Below the pieces are notes generated by a model, which was given only the letters and a program-made list of their open reading frames with translations, did no database searches and had not been told where the DNA came from. 64,000 nt of DNA from Alistipes sp. (lineage in GTDB: Bacteria; Bacteroidota; Bacteroidia; Bacteroidales; Rikenellaceae): the NCBI GenBank assembly GCA_017555695.1, contig JAFZFX010000036.1, forward strand, positions 239,695 to 303,694, given 5' to 3'. Made by a program: the position numbers and the translations under genes. The first letter of the stretch is position 1. Every line of letters begins with the position of its first letter. Shown in pieces: positions 36,791 to 45,610 of the stretch.

Positions 36791-37690
36791 TTTTGTATTC
36801 TCTTGTATCTTCTTTAATCCAGCACGCTTCAGTGGCGTTGGTGCGAAGCGTTGAGAAAACTCCTCTTCGTCCATCGAGAGCCACTCCTCGGCCGACAAAT
36901 CCTTGCAGTGGAAAAGTCTCGGTAGAAGTTCGCCACGGCCCGACTCGGCCAAGCGATTGTAGGGGCAGACCATCTGACACTCGTCGCAACCAAAGACCCA
37001 ACCGTGAAGATTGACCCGACTTTCGGGCGAGGCCTCGATGGTGTGGCATGAGATACAACGGTTGGTGTCTATCACCATCTCGTTGGTCACAGCACCCGTG
37101 GGGCAAGCCTCAACACATCTGCGGCAACCGCCACAGCCAACACCCTGATAAGGCGTATCGTAGGCATCCACATCGTCATTGAGTACCAATTCACCAAGCA
37201 ACACATAACTGCCAAAACGGGGCGTTACGAGCAACGACTGTCGTCCTATCCAACCAAGTCCCGCTTCGACGGCCAACTGCTTCTCCAGCAAAGGTGCAGA
37301 ATCGACAAACGCACGCCCCTGAAGGTGGGGATAGCGTTGTTGCAACGACTTTAGCATCTGCTGTAAAGCCTTTTTTATCACTTTGTGATAATCTCGTCGT
37401 GAGGCATAGGCTGCAATCTTCGGTGCATCTATGCCGCGCAACTCTTCACCCACAGCTCCATCGTATGCCACAGCACACACCACGACCGAGCGCGCCCCCT
37501 CGACCAGACACCCCACATCGAAGCGCTTATCGAGGTGATTGTGCATATAGTCGAGCCTCGACGCATAGCCCCTATCGAGCCACTCGCCGAAGCGCTGTTC
37601 GTTGAACGCCAAGTGGCGACGAGCAGTGATGCCACACTCGTCGAAACCTGCGCCCAACGCCAAATCTTTTATGTATGCAGAATCAAGCAT
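36785..37690 (-). CDS. queG: Epoxyqueuosine reductase
   Basis: A 301-residue cobalamin-dependent iron-sulfur enzyme reducing epoxyqueuosine to queuosine in tRNA. The two [4Fe-4S] motifs are CGGCRRCVEACPTGA and CDECQMVCPYN, with CISC between them. The N-terminal domain (GYASRLDYM, VDSAPLLEKQLA, GWIGRQSLL) is characteristic. It lacks the C-terminal HEAT repeats seen in longer homologs. With tgt at 9800-10930 it covers two queuosine steps in this window. Confidence 0.95.
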   Translation of the reverse strand: MLDSAYIKDLALGAGFDECGITARRHLAFNEQRFGEWLDRGYASRLDYMHNHLDKRFDVGCLVEGARSVVVCAVAYDGAVGEELRGIDAPKIAAYASRRDYHKVIKKALQQMLKSLQQRYPHLQGRAFVDSAPLLEKQLAVEAGLGWIGRQSLLVTPRFGSYVLLGELVLNDDVDAYDTPYQGVGCGGCRRCVEACPTGAVTNEMVIDTNRCISCHTIEASPESRVNLHGWVFGCDECQMVCPYNRLAESGRGELLPRLFHCKDLSAEEWLSMDEEEFSQRFAPTPLKRAGLKKIQENTKK

Positions 37691-37704
37691 AGATGTTTTT
37701 CACA

Positions 37705-37712
37705 CAAAAATA
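37705..37712 (-). promoter_or_regulatory. Promoter -7 box of queG
   Basis: Minus-strand TATTTTTG, 15 bp before the ATG. Confidence 0.4.
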
Positions 37713-37773
37713 CCCATATTTTAATAATTTTCACTATCTTGCACCCAAATTTATTCCCTAATAAGACATTTAT

Positions 37774-39441
37774 ATGAAAATATTGAACACTCTCTATGAG
37801 CTACTCCAAAATAGCGTCGAGGCATTTGGCGACAAGATTGCCTTTTCGATGTTGGGTAGCGAAGATGTTAGCTATAACGAGCTGGGCAAGCGCGTAAAGA
37901 CCGTTCAGGATATGCTGACAAGCGCAGGCTTGCAGGCTGGCGACAAGGTGGCTCTGTTGAGTAGCAGTATGCCTAACTGGGGCGTTTGCTACTTTGCGGT
38001 GGTTACAGCGGGTATGGTTGCCGTGCCTATCCTTCCCGACTTTACAGGCGAGGAGCTCGACAAACTTATCAAGCACTCTGGCTCGAAGGCGTTGCTCGTC
38101 TCTGACAGACTCTTCACCAAGCTCTCGAAGGAGACTATTGCTTCGCTCAACATTATCATCCGCACAAAGAACCTGAGCATCATCTCACAGAAGGTTACAG
38201 CCGAGGGTTCGACATCAATCCCCAAGCCCGAGGATTTGGCGGTGATTATCTACACTTCGGGTACTACATCTACCCCCAAGGGCGTGATGCTGACACACTA
38301 CAATTTGGCATCGCAGATTAATATGCTCTACAACCTCTACCCCATCGGCACCGACGACGCTACGCTCTCTGTTTTGCCGTTGTCGCACACATACGAGTGT
38401 TCGTTGGGCATGTTATACATCGTGGCTACGGGCGCAAGCACCACCTACCTGGAGAAGCCGCCCACACCATCAATCCTGCTGCCCGCGTTGCGTAAGGTGC
38501 GCCCCACCTGCTTCTTCATCGTACCGCTTATCATCGAGAAGATTTACAACAGCCAGATATTGGGCAAGTTCACAGCCAACAAGTTTATGGCTACACTCTA
38601 TGGCGTAGGCTTCATCCGCCGCTTCCTGCACCGTTTGGCAGGTAAGAAGCTCAATCAGGCTTTCGGTGGTCGTGCGCGTCTGTTCATCGGCGGCTCGAAG
38701 TTGGATGAGACTGTTGAGCAGTTCTTGATGGAGGCGAAGATTCCCTACGCTATCGGCTACGGTCTTACCGAGACTGCGCCGCTCGTGGCAGGTCAGATTT
38801 CACCCAATGTAAAGTTGGGCTCTACAGGTCCCGCAATGGGTGGCCTGGAGGTACGCCTCGACAATGTAAACCCCGAGACTGGCCACGGCGAGATTGTGGT
38901 AAACACCCCTTGTGCTATGCAGGGCTACTATAAGAACGAGGCCGACACAGCCAAGGTATTCACCGAGGATGGTTGGTTCCGCACTGGCGACCTGGGTTAC
39001 ATCGACGAGGATGGCTTTATCTTCATCAAGGGTCGTCTGAAGAATATGATTCTCGGCCCCAGCGGCGAGAACATCTACCCCGAGGAGATTGAGTCAGTAT
39101 TGAACTCTCACTGCTTCGTATCGGAGTCGGTGGTAACCGAGCAGGATGGTAAGCTGATTGCCCTGGTACACTTCGACACCGAGGCTATCGAGCGCCTGAA
39201 GGATGAACTTATCGAGAAGTGGGAGATTACCCGCGACGAGTGGAGCCAAAAGTTGGGCGAGTGGGAGAAGCGCAAGGAGGAGCTCAAGCAGGATGTGCTG
39301 AACTATGTAAACTCGAAGGTTAATCGTTTCTCACGCATCGCAAAGGTTGTCGAGGAGGATAACGAGTTCGAGAAGACTCCGTCGAAGAAGATTCGCCGCT
39401 TCCTCTACACAGGCAAGCGCGTCGATGAGGCACAGAAATAA
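37774..39441 (+). CDS. Long-chain acyl-CoA synthetase (AMP-forming)
   Basis: A 555-residue adenylate-forming ligase activating fatty acids to acyl-CoA or acyl-AMP. The P-loop IYTSGTTSTPKGVMLTH is near residues 158-174; GYGLTET near 325, then WFRTGDLGYIDEDGF, KGRLKNMI and the C-terminal KKIRRFLY with the catalytic lysine. The fatty acid length preference cannot be read. It is followed after 27 bp by a glycerophosphodiesterase gene, so membrane lipid recycling is a plausible shared role. A TATCTTGC box lies about 32 bp upstream. Confidence 0.9.
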   Translation: MKILNTLYELLQNSVEAFGDKIAFSMLGSEDVSYNELGKRVKTVQDMLTSAGLQAGDKVALLSSSMPNWGVCYFAVVTAGMVAVPILPDFTGEELDKLIKHSGSKALLVSDRLFTKLSKETIASLNIIIRTKNLSIISQKVTAEGSTSIPKPEDLAVIIYTSGTTSTPKGVMLTHYNLASQINMLYNLYPIGTDDATLSVLPLSHTYECSLGMLYIVATGASTTYLEKPPTPSILLPALRKVRPTCFFIVPLIIEKIYNSQILGKFTANKFMATLYGVGFIRRFLHRLAGKKLNQAFGGRARLFIGGSKLDETVEQFLMEAKIPYAIGYGLTETAPLVAGQISPNVKLGSTGPAMGGLEVRLDNVNPETGHGEIVVNTPCAMQGYYKNEADTAKVFTEDGWFRTGDLGYIDEDGFIFIKGRLKNMILGPSGENIYPEEIESVLNSHCFVSESVVTEQDGKLIALVHFDTEAIERLKDELIEKWEITRDEWSQKLGEWEKRKEELKQDVLNYVNSKVNRFSRIAKVVEEDNEFEKTPSKKIRRFLYTGKRVDEAQK

Positions 39442-39468
39442 TCAAACCAGAAAAATACAAAAAGAACT

Positions 39469-40398
39469 ATGAAAGTACTTCGTTTTTTACTCGTCGCTGT
39501 TGTTGCCGCCTTCACATTGGCAGCTTGCGACTGCGGTAGTGCAAAGTGCGACAAGCGTGCCGCAAAGATTGTAGAGGAGATTCGCAATCCCCAGTCAAAG
39601 AATGTGTTGGTAATCTGCCACCGCGGTGACTGGCGTAACTTCCCCGAGAACTCTATCCCTGCCATCGAGTCAGTGATTGCAATGGGTGCCGACATCGTGG
39701 AGTTGGATATCGCATTGACAAAGGATAGCGTATTGGTATTGTCACACGACCGTTCAATCGACCGTTGCACAACAGGTCGCGGCGCCGTTTCGGACTACAC
39801 TTACGAGGAGTTGCAGAAGTTCTACCTGAAGACAGCTCACGGCATTCGTTGCTCGCTCGATCTGAAGATGCCCACACTGCGTGAGGCTATGGAGGTGTGC
39901 AAGGATCGCATCGTAATCAACATCGACAAGGGTTACAACCACTACGACTTGGTGGTGGCTATGGCCGAGGAGTTGGGTATGCCCGAGCAGGTTCTCATCA
40001 AGGGTAGCGGTTCTCTCTCTGACATCCGCCAGAAGATGGGTCAGTTCGATAGCAAGTTGCTCTTTATGCCCGTCATTTCACCCTCGAATGCAAGTAACAA
40101 GGCCTTAATGGATGAGTACCTCGCCGACAGCGAGCCTCAGTTGGCTTACGAGATTTGCTGGAACGAGTACACTCCCGTTGTGGAGGATGCTATGAAGCGT
40201 GTGATTGCCGACGGCTCGAAGTTGTGGGTTAATTCACTCTGGAACTCTTTGTGCGGTGGCTTGAGCGACGATGTTGCTTGGGTTACATCAGCCGAGGAGG
40301 TTTACGGCAAGTTGGTGGATATGGGCGCAACTATGATTCAGACCGACCGTCCCGAGTATCTGCTGGAGTATCTCCGCAGCCGTGGTCTGCACGACTAA
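39469..40398 (+). CDS. Glycerophosphodiester phosphodiesterase family lipoprotein
   Basis: A 309-residue secreted lipoprotein (LAAC, C20) with a GDPD TIM-barrel. HRGDWRNFPENSIPA near residue 46 has the first catalytic His and Arg, GADIVELDIALTKD the metal Glu and Asp, and LSHDRSIDRCTTG the second catalytic His. A metal-site lysine is seen in NIDKG. It would release glycerol phosphate from deacylated phospholipids in the envelope. It is cotranscribed with the acyl-CoA synthetase and ends at a strong hairpin. Confidence 0.92.
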   Translation: MKVLRFLLVAVVAAFTLAACDCGSAKCDKRAAKIVEEIRNPQSKNVLVICHRGDWRNFPENSIPAIESVIAMGADIVELDIALTKDSVLVLSHDRSIDRCTTGRGAVSDYTYEELQKFYLKTAHGIRCSLDLKMPTLREAMEVCKDRIVINIDKGYNHYDLVVAMAEELGMPEQVLIKGSGSLSDIRQKMGQFDSKLLFMPVISPSNASNKALMDEYLADSEPQLAYEICWNEYTPVVEDAMKRVIADGSKLWVNSLWNSLCGGLSDDVAWVTSAEEVYGKLVDMGATMIQTDRPEYLLEYLRSRGLHD

Positions 40399-40421
40399 TC
40401 ACCAAATAGTATAGACGAAAA

Positions 40422-40452
40422 AAACTGCCGCAGACATCTGTGGCAGTTTTTT
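40422..40452 (+). terminator. Terminator after the glycerophosphodiesterase gene
   Basis: 13-bp stem (40422-40434 with 40437-40449, one G-U) on a two-base CA apex and a six-T run. It is not of the GTTGTC-type family. Confidence 0.9.
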
Positions 40453-40493
40453 ATGCTTAACAAAGCGGGTGAAACACCCAAAGAGCCTTGTTT

Positions 40494-40952
40494 TTATTTC
40501 TTGATGCGAGTCCAATAGAGAGTTACACCCACACCGAGAATTGTGCCGCGCAGCTTGAGCTTGTCGGCTGTCTCGAACTCTGCAGTAGCATTAACCTTCA
40601 CACCCTTTGTCGGGTCGTAAATCTTGGCACCACCCCACTGCTTGGCCTCGGCGTCGTACTTCAAACCCTTAACGATTACGATCTTATCGACATCGACATT
40701 ACGCAACGCCTTGTCGGGGTTCTTAACATCCTTACGCTTCTTGCCATCCTTGTCGAGGGCATTCTCAACCCAGAAAACCTGAGCGTCGTAAGTGCCGTCG
40801 GCATTCTTAGTAATACGCACCTTGCTCTTGCTACCACCACGGTCGGTGAGATACTCGCCGATGATGTTGTCAGCCTTGTCGTTGATGCCCTGAGCCATTG
40901 AAGGCAGGCAGAATGCCATCGCACACAGAATTGTTACAATCAATTTTTTCAT
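40494..40952 (-). CDS. DUF2147 periplasmic protein
   Basis: A 152-residue protein with a classical signal peptide (cleavage near MAQG) and a beta-barrel-like DUF2147 domain: IIGEYLTDRGGSKSKVRI, VFWVENALDKDGK, ending LRGTILGVGVTLYWTRI. Function unknown; in other bacteria such proteins appear with envelope and lipid genes. It stands alone; no clear promoter was seen. The 244 bp upstream (40953-41196) hold no gene or motif I recognise. Confidence 0.85.
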   Translation of the reverse strand: MKKLIVTILCAMAFCLPSMAQGINDKADNIIGEYLTDRGGSKSKVRITKNADGTYDAQVFWVENALDKDGKKRKDVKNPDKALRNVDVDKIVIVKGLKYDAEAKQWGGAKIYDPTKGVKVNATAEFETADKLKLRGTILGVGVTLYWTRIKK

Positions 40953-41196
40953 ACCTTTTACTTTTTAATAAATGTTTTACCCCCTCACCTTGCGGCGGGG
41001 AGAGTTCGTTAATTTATAGACCGCCCTGGCTACGCCCCGTGCATCGACTCGCGACATCACGCTTGAAGAAATCCCCCTCCAGCGAGATAGTCTTTGCACA
41101 AGACCTCACCGAACAATCTACGGTAAAATTGATTGGTTTTATTTCAGCGGGAAGCCGTCGTGCGCGACCTCTAACGACACCCCAGACTATTCAAAA

Positions 41197-42459
41197 TTAA
41201 AAGTTTGCCTCACGCAACACTACACGCACCGACTCGGGATTAACCTGACGCACGATGTGCTTCTGCTGACGCACATAGCGAGTGTAGAGGTCGTCGTTGT
41301 AGTTGCGGATGGTCAGAAGACCTACATTGTCGTGCAACTCAACCTCGAACTCCTCGGCCTCGAGAGCCTTAATCAAATCCTCGATATGCCAAGAGGCATC
41401 AACACAGAGACCCAAGTCCACTGCCGAGTTATTGATAAGGTGAGTCTTGATGCGGAAACGCTCCAACAGCGAGAAGATTACAGCAAACTTCTCCTCCATC
41501 ACGAAAGAAAAATCCTTCGAGCGGATGATGAGCAACACCTGGTCGCGCTTGTAGATAAGGATAGGCATCGTAACGCGGGGTGTAGAGCCGTTGATTACGG
41601 TACCGGGCTTGGTCTTATCACCAAACGGACGCACATAGAGCGGAATATTCTTGTTCTGCAGAGGCTTGATGGTCTTGGGGTGAATAATCTGCGCACCGCT
41701 GTATGCCAGCTCGATGGTGTCGAGATAGTTCAACGCATCAATCTTGACTGCATCCTTGAAAATCTTGGGGTCGGCATTCAAAACGCCATCAACATCCTTC
41801 CATACCGACATAGACTCGGCATCGAGAATGTGTGCCACAACAGCAGCCGAGTAGTCAGAACCCTCACGGCCGAGTGTTGTAGTGGTGCCGTCGGGAGCGC
41901 CGCCGATGAAGCCCTGGCCTACGAATACATCCACGCCAGTATTCTCCAACGAAGCCTTCAAACGCAGAGTCGAAGCCTTGATATCGACATTGGCGTCCTT
42001 ATGGCGCTGGTTTGTAACAAATGTGGTGCGCATATCAATCCAACGGTTACGAAGACCTGTATGGTTGAGATACTTCGAAATGATGGTAGTTGAAATCAAC
42101 TCACCGAAAGCCACAATCGTGTCGTACCACAACTCGGCGTCAGCCTTGCGGTACTTGATATCGTTTACGATGGTCTTGAGCTGACCGAAAAGCAGAGTCA
42201 CCTCGTTAATCTCGGTAGGCTCGCCCCACAACTCCTCGATGATAGATGCGTGGTAGGCTTGAATCTCTTTTATCTCCTCGTTGGCAGCCTCTTTCTCGCC
42301 GTTCTGCATATGAGCGAACACACGCTCCAGGGCGTTGGTAGTCTTGCCCATAGCCGACACGATAATAAACAGATTCTCCTCGCCATCAACGATGTGGCGA
42401 AGGTTGCGTACGCCATCGGCATTACGAACCGATGCACCTCCAAATTTGTAAACCTTCAT
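41197..42459 (-). CDS. lysC: Aspartokinase
   Basis: A 420-residue monofunctional aspartate kinase catalysing the first step toward lysine, threonine and methionine. KFGGASV is at residues 4-10, the catalytic region includes GFIGG and TTLGREGSDYSAA near 200, and two ACT-like segments follow residue 305 for amino acid feedback. No homoserine dehydrogenase is fused, unlike ThrA. Promoter box TACCTTTG is 34 bp upstream on the minus strand. Confidence 0.93.
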   Translation of the reverse strand: MKVYKFGGASVRNADGVRNLRHIVDGEENLFIIVSAMGKTTNALERVFAHMQNGEKEAANEEIKEIQAYHASIIEELWGEPTEINEVTLLFGQLKTIVNDIKYRKADAELWYDTIVAFGELISTTIISKYLNHTGLRNRWIDMRTTFVTNQRHKDANVDIKASTLRLKASLENTGVDVFVGQGFIGGAPDGTTTTLGREGSDYSAAVVAHILDAESMSVWKDVDGVLNADPKIFKDAVKIDALNYLDTIELAYSGAQIIHPKTIKPLQNKNIPLYVRPFGDKTKPGTVINGSTPRVTMPILIYKRDQVLLIIRSKDFSFVMEEKFAVIFSLLERFRIKTHLINNSAVDLGLCVDASWHIEDLIKALEAEEFEVELHDNVGLLTIRNYNDDLYTRYVRQQKHIVRQVNPESVRVVLREANF

Positions 42460-42492
42460 AACCTAACTAATCTATTTGCACTGTTTGAGTTG

Positions 42493-42500
42493 CAAAGGTA
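42493..42500 (-). promoter_or_regulatory. Promoter -7 box of lysC
   Basis: Minus-strand TACCTTTG, 34 bp before the lysC ATG. Confidence 0.6.
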
Positions 42501-42542
42501 TTAATTTTTGGCATTTTCGTTCTATTTTTACTCAGTTTTTCT

Positions 42543-42550
42543 TACATTTG
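42543..42550 (+). promoter_or_regulatory. Promoter -7 box of the NUDIX-birA pair
   Basis: TACATTTG 76 bp before the NUDIX ATG, with TTTA 12 nt upstream. Confidence 0.5.
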
Positions 42551-42625
42551 AGGATTAATAACTGCCATTTACAGGCGCTATCGTACCGCTTGGCCCACAC
42601 CATAGGCCACAAAAACACTTTTGAT

Positions 42626-43183
42626 ATGAAAAAACCTACACACCGCCCGTTCAAAGTACTGCATAGCGAGTACCTTTCGCAACGCCCCTGGTTCACCGTG
42701 CGACGCGAGAGAGTGCAACTGCAGACGGGGGCAATCGTACCCGAGTGGTATGTATTTGAATTCCCCGATTGGGTGAATGTGATAGCCATCACCACGGCGG
42801 GCGAGTTTGTGATGATTAGCCAATATCGCCACGCCCTCGGTCAGACCAACTACGAGCTGGTGGCCGGATGCTGCGAAGAGGGCGAGACGCCTGAAGAGAG
42901 CGCACGCCGCGAACTGCTTGAGGAGACGGGCTATGGCGGCGGAGAGTGGCAGCAGTTTATGGTCACATCGCCCAACCCCACTAACCACAACAACCTCACC
43001 TACACCTTCCTGGCCACTGGCGTAGAGCCCGTAGCCAAGCAACACACCGAGGAGGGTGAGGATATCGAGGTACATATTATGTCGCGTGACGAGGTGCTTG
43101 AACTACTCGACAACGACGACATCATACAGTGTCTGCACGCAGCACCGCTGTGGCGCTATTTTGCAAAACAAGACAGAGGATGA
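42626..43183 (+). CDS. NUDIX hydrolase (ADP-sugar diphosphatase type)
   Basis: A 185-residue hydrolase with a full Nudix box, G-x5-E-x7-RELLEETGY, at about residues 76-98. The N-terminal WFTVRRERVQLQTG and the QYRHALGQTNYELVAG segment resemble ADP-ribose or ADP-sugar pyrophosphatases. The open frame begins at 42476, but ATG 42626 is the natural start and follows the promoter. Its stop overlaps the start of birA (ATGA), showing translational coupling; a functional link is not known. Confidence 0.87.
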   Translation: MKKPTHRPFKVLHSEYLSQRPWFTVRRERVQLQTGAIVPEWYVFEFPDWVNVIAITTAGEFVMISQYRHALGQTNYELVAGCCEEGETPEESARRELLEETGYGGGEWQQFMVTSPNPTNHNNLTYTFLATGVEPVAKQHTEEGEDIEVHIMSRDEVLELLDNDDIIQCLHAAPLWRYFAKQDRG

Positions 43184-43902
43184 TACACTTTTTCGAGCAA
43201 CTAACTTCATCAAACGACGAGGCACGCGACGCCCGCTACGCCGAGGGCGACATCATCGTGGTCGAGCATCAGAGTGCGGGACGAGGTCAGCGAGGTCACT
43301 CGTGGGAGAGCCAGCGAGGGCTCAACCTAACACTCTCGGCTGTTTTCGAGCCCACATTTCTGCCCCCGATGCAGCAGTTCCTAATCTCTGAGGCGGTGGC
43401 GTTGGCCGTAGTGGATACACTCCATAGCTTTGGCATCGAGGCTAAAATCAAGTGGACGAACGACATCTATGTGGGCGACAAAAAGATTGCTGGCATACTC
43501 ATCGAACACAAGTTGCAGGGCAACAGCCTCGGCCGCACGATTGCGGGCATAGGCCTGAATGTAAACCAGATAGCCTTCTCGCCCGAACTACCCAACCCCA
43601 CATCTATGCAGCTGGAGGGTGGGCGTGAATTCTCGCGCGACGAGGTATTAGAAACACTTGCCGACAGACTCTCGGCACGCTACTCCGAATTGCGCGACAG
43701 CGACACAAAATCTCTGCAGAACGACTACCATCAGCTACTCTTCCGTCGCGACGAGATGCACCCCTTTGCACTACCCGACGGCAGCCTGATTAACGGCATA
43801 ATTCGTGGAGTGGAGCCTACGGGAGCCCTCGTAATCGAGGACGAGGAGCAGAAATGTCGTGCGTTTCTGTTCAAAGAGATTGAATTTGTGTTAAAAAAAT
43901 AA
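43180..43902 (+). CDS. birA: Biotin-[acetyl-CoA-carboxylase] ligase
   Basis: A 240-residue biotin protein ligase without the N-terminal DNA-binding domain of E. coli BirA. The biotin/ATP motif GRGQRGHSW is near residue 35; KWTNDIYVGDKKIAGILIE and GIGLNVNQ follow. A short SH3-like C-terminal domain completes the enzyme. Since the helix-turn-helix is absent it would not act as a repressor. ATG at 43180 is chosen over the upstream in-frame start because it gives the family N-terminus and overlaps the NUDIX stop. Confidence 0.92.
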   Translation: MIHFFEQLTSSNDEARDARYAEGDIIVVEHQSAGRGQRGHSWESQRGLNLTLSAVFEPTFLPPMQQFLISEAVALAVVDTLHSFGIEAKIKWTNDIYVGDKKIAGILIEHKLQGNSLGRTIAGIGLNVNQIAFSPELPNPTSMQLEGGREFSRDEVLETLADRLSARYSELRDSDTKSLQNDYHQLLFRRDEMHPFALPDGSLINGIIRGVEPTGALVIEDEEQKCRAFLFKEIEFVLKK

Positions 43903-43934
43903 CAAATTTGCATTATCTTTTAGAAAATTACCGC

Positions 43935-43942
43935 TATCTTTG
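43935..43942 (+). promoter_or_regulatory. Promoter -7 box of gcvH
   Basis: TATCTTTG with TTTG at 43907-43910 (24-nt gap) and TTTA 12 nt upstream. A leader of about 140 nt separates it from gcvH. Confidence 0.65.
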
Positions 43943-43949
43943 TGTGGAT

Positions 43950-44084
43950 AAAACCGAACAATAGTTTTTCGGGGCTGGACGACAGTGTGGTGCGGAGCGT
44001 GACTACGACTGTCGGACGCAGGGCGGATAGGATGATAACCGCCAGAAAACAGTGTGTGATACAAATTTATAAACATCAGATATT
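43950..44084 (+). ncRNA. Structured leader RNA of gcvH (candidate)
   Basis: About 135 non-coding bases between the promoter and gcvH. A long hairpin pairs 43980-43991 with 44002-44014 (12 bp, one bulged G at 44007), loop GCGGAGCGTG. A second hairpin GGCGG/CCGCC pairs 44022-44026 with 44039-44043. It is not a glycine riboswitch by motif and I recognise no named RNA family. A cis-regulatory role is inference. Confidence 0.5.
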
Positions 44085-44462
44085 ATGAACATTCCTTCAA
44101 ATTTGAAGTACTCGAACGACCACGAGTGGTGCCGCATCGAGGGTGAGTTTGCCTATGTAGGCATTACCGATTTTGCACAGAGCCAGTTGGGTGATATCGT
44201 ATTCGTAGATGTTCCCACCGTTGGCGAGACTCTGGCCGCTGGTGAGGTTTTCGGCTCTATCGAGGCCGTTAAGACCGTGAGCGACGCTTTCATCCCCGTA
44301 GGTGGCGAGGTTGTAGAGTTCAACGACGCAGTTGATGCTGACCCCGCATTGGTTAATTCTGACCCCTATGGCGAGGGCTGGATGATTAAGGTCAAGATGT
44401 CTAACCCTGCCGATTACGATGCACTGCTCTCGGCAGAGGCTTATGCCGAACTTATCGGTTAA
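44085..44462 (+). CDS. gcvH: Glycine cleavage system H protein
   Basis: A 125-residue lipoyl carrier protein. The lipoylation site is K63 in [11 protein letters not shown], within the barrel-sandwich fold typical of GcvH ([25 protein letters not shown]). It shuttles the aminomethyl group among the P, T and L proteins; gcvP and gcvT are not in this window, so either they are elsewhere or GcvH here serves lipoate transfer. mdh follows after 50 bp in the same direction. Confidence 0.94.
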   Translation: MNIPSNLKYSNDHEWCRIEGEFAYVGITDFAQSQLGDIVFVDVPTVGETLAAGEVFGSIEAVKTVSDAFIPVGGEVVEFNDAVDADPALVNSDPYGEGWMIKVKMSNPADYDALLSAEAYAELIG

Positions 44463-44512
44463 TCGAACTGAATTAATATTTAAGAATCAATAAAATAAAA
44501 TAACAGAAAATT

Positions 44513-45454
44513 ATGTCAAAAGTAACAGTTATCGGCGCCGGTATGGTGGGCGCAACTTGCGCTAATGTATTGGCTGCACGCGAGGTAGCAGACGAGGTAG
44601 TATTGATCGATATCAAGGAGGGTCTTTCAGAGGGTAAGATGCTCGATATGTATCAGGCTTCTGCAACTACAGATTTCAAGACTAAGCTCACAGGTTGCAC
44701 TAACGACTATGCACAGACTGCAAACTCAGATGTTGTAGTTGTAACTTCAGGTATTCCCCGTAAGCCCGGTATGACTCGCGAGGAGTTGATTGGCACAAAC
44801 GCAAACATCGTTAAGAGCGTAGTTTCACAGGCTTTGACTCAGTCACCCAACGCTATCTTCGTTATCGTATCTAACCCTATGGATACAATGGCTTACCTGA
44901 CATTGAAGTCTACTGGTCTTCCCAAGAACCGTGTAATCGGTATGGGTGGTGCTTTGGACTCTTCTCGTTTCCGTTGCTACTTGGCAAAGGCTACAGGTGC
45001 TAACATCCACGATGTTGATGGTATGGTTATCGGTGGCCACGGCGACACTACAATGATTCCTTTGACATCAAAGGCTACAATCAAGGGTGTGCCCGTATCA
45101 CAGTTCATCTCTGAGGAGGAGTTGGCAAAGGTTGCTGCTGACACTATGGTTGGTGGTGCTACTTTGACTGGCTTGCTCGGCACATCTGCTTGGTATGCTC
45201 CCGGTGCTGCTGCAGCATCTGTTGTTGAGGCTATCTTGGGCGACCAGAAGCGTATCATCCCTTGCGGTTGCTACCTCGAGGGTGAGTACGGTCAGGAGGA
45301 TATCATGATTGGTGTTCCCGTAGTTATCGGTCGTGAGGGTATCGAGAAGGTTATCAACATCGAGCTCACTGACGCAGAGAAGGCTGCATTCGAGGCTTCG
45401 GCTGAGGCTGTACGCAAGGTAAATCAGATTCTCTACGATACAAAGGCTATCTAA
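44513..45454 (+). CDS. mdh: Malate dehydrogenase
   Basis: A 313-residue NAD-dependent dehydrogenase interconverting malate and oxaloacetate. The nucleotide-binding GAGMVGA is at residues 8-14, the catalytic histidine in GGHGDTTM near 175, and substrate arginines in the SGIPRKPGMTR loop (about 79-89). The arginine-containing loop favours malate over lactate. Very strong codon bias signals high expression. It may be cotranscribed with gcvH; a terminator follows. Confidence 0.95.
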   Translation: MSKVTVIGAGMVGATCANVLAAREVADEVVLIDIKEGLSEGKMLDMYQASATTDFKTKLTGCTNDYAQTANSDVVVVTSGIPRKPGMTREELIGTNANIVKSVVSQALTQSPNAIFVIVSNPMDTMAYLTLKSTGLPKNRVIGMGGALDSSRFRCYLAKATGANIHDVDGMVIGGHGDTTMIPLTSKATIKGVPVSQFISEEELAKVAADTMVGGATLTGLLGTSAWYAPGAAAASVVEAILGDQKRIIPCGCYLEGEYGQEDIMIGVPVVIGREGIEKVINIELTDAEKAAFEASAEAVRKVNQILYDTKAI

Positions 45455-45482
45455 TCAGATAGAGTAGAATCTCATTATAACC

Positions 45483-45519
45483 AAAGAGGTTGCCCGCTAC
45501 GGTGTGGGCAGCCTCTTTT
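45483..45519 (+). terminator. Terminator after mdh
   Basis: 13-bp stem (45483-45495 with 45506-45518, one G-U) directly followed by T, core GGTTGCCC/GGGCAGCC. Confidence 0.88.
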
Positions 45520-45566
45520 GTTTGAGGGCCGATTACTTTAAGAAAAGCGAGGTGGGCGCTTGCAAG

Positions 45567-45590
45567 TTTGCGATTATTGCAGTATCTTTG
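45567..45590 (+). promoter_or_regulatory. Promoter of murA
   Basis: -7 box TATCTTTG (45583-45590) with TTTG (45567-45570) exactly 12 nt upstream, 20 bp before the ATG. CTTG at 45559-45562 could serve as the -33 element. Confidence 0.65.
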
Positions 45591-45610
45591 GTAAAAATTA
45601 ACTTTTCGCT

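Noticed and set aside
43950-44084. Glycine riboswitch ahead of gcvH
   Set aside because: The conserved glycine aptamer core could not be found; only two ordinary hairpins are visible.
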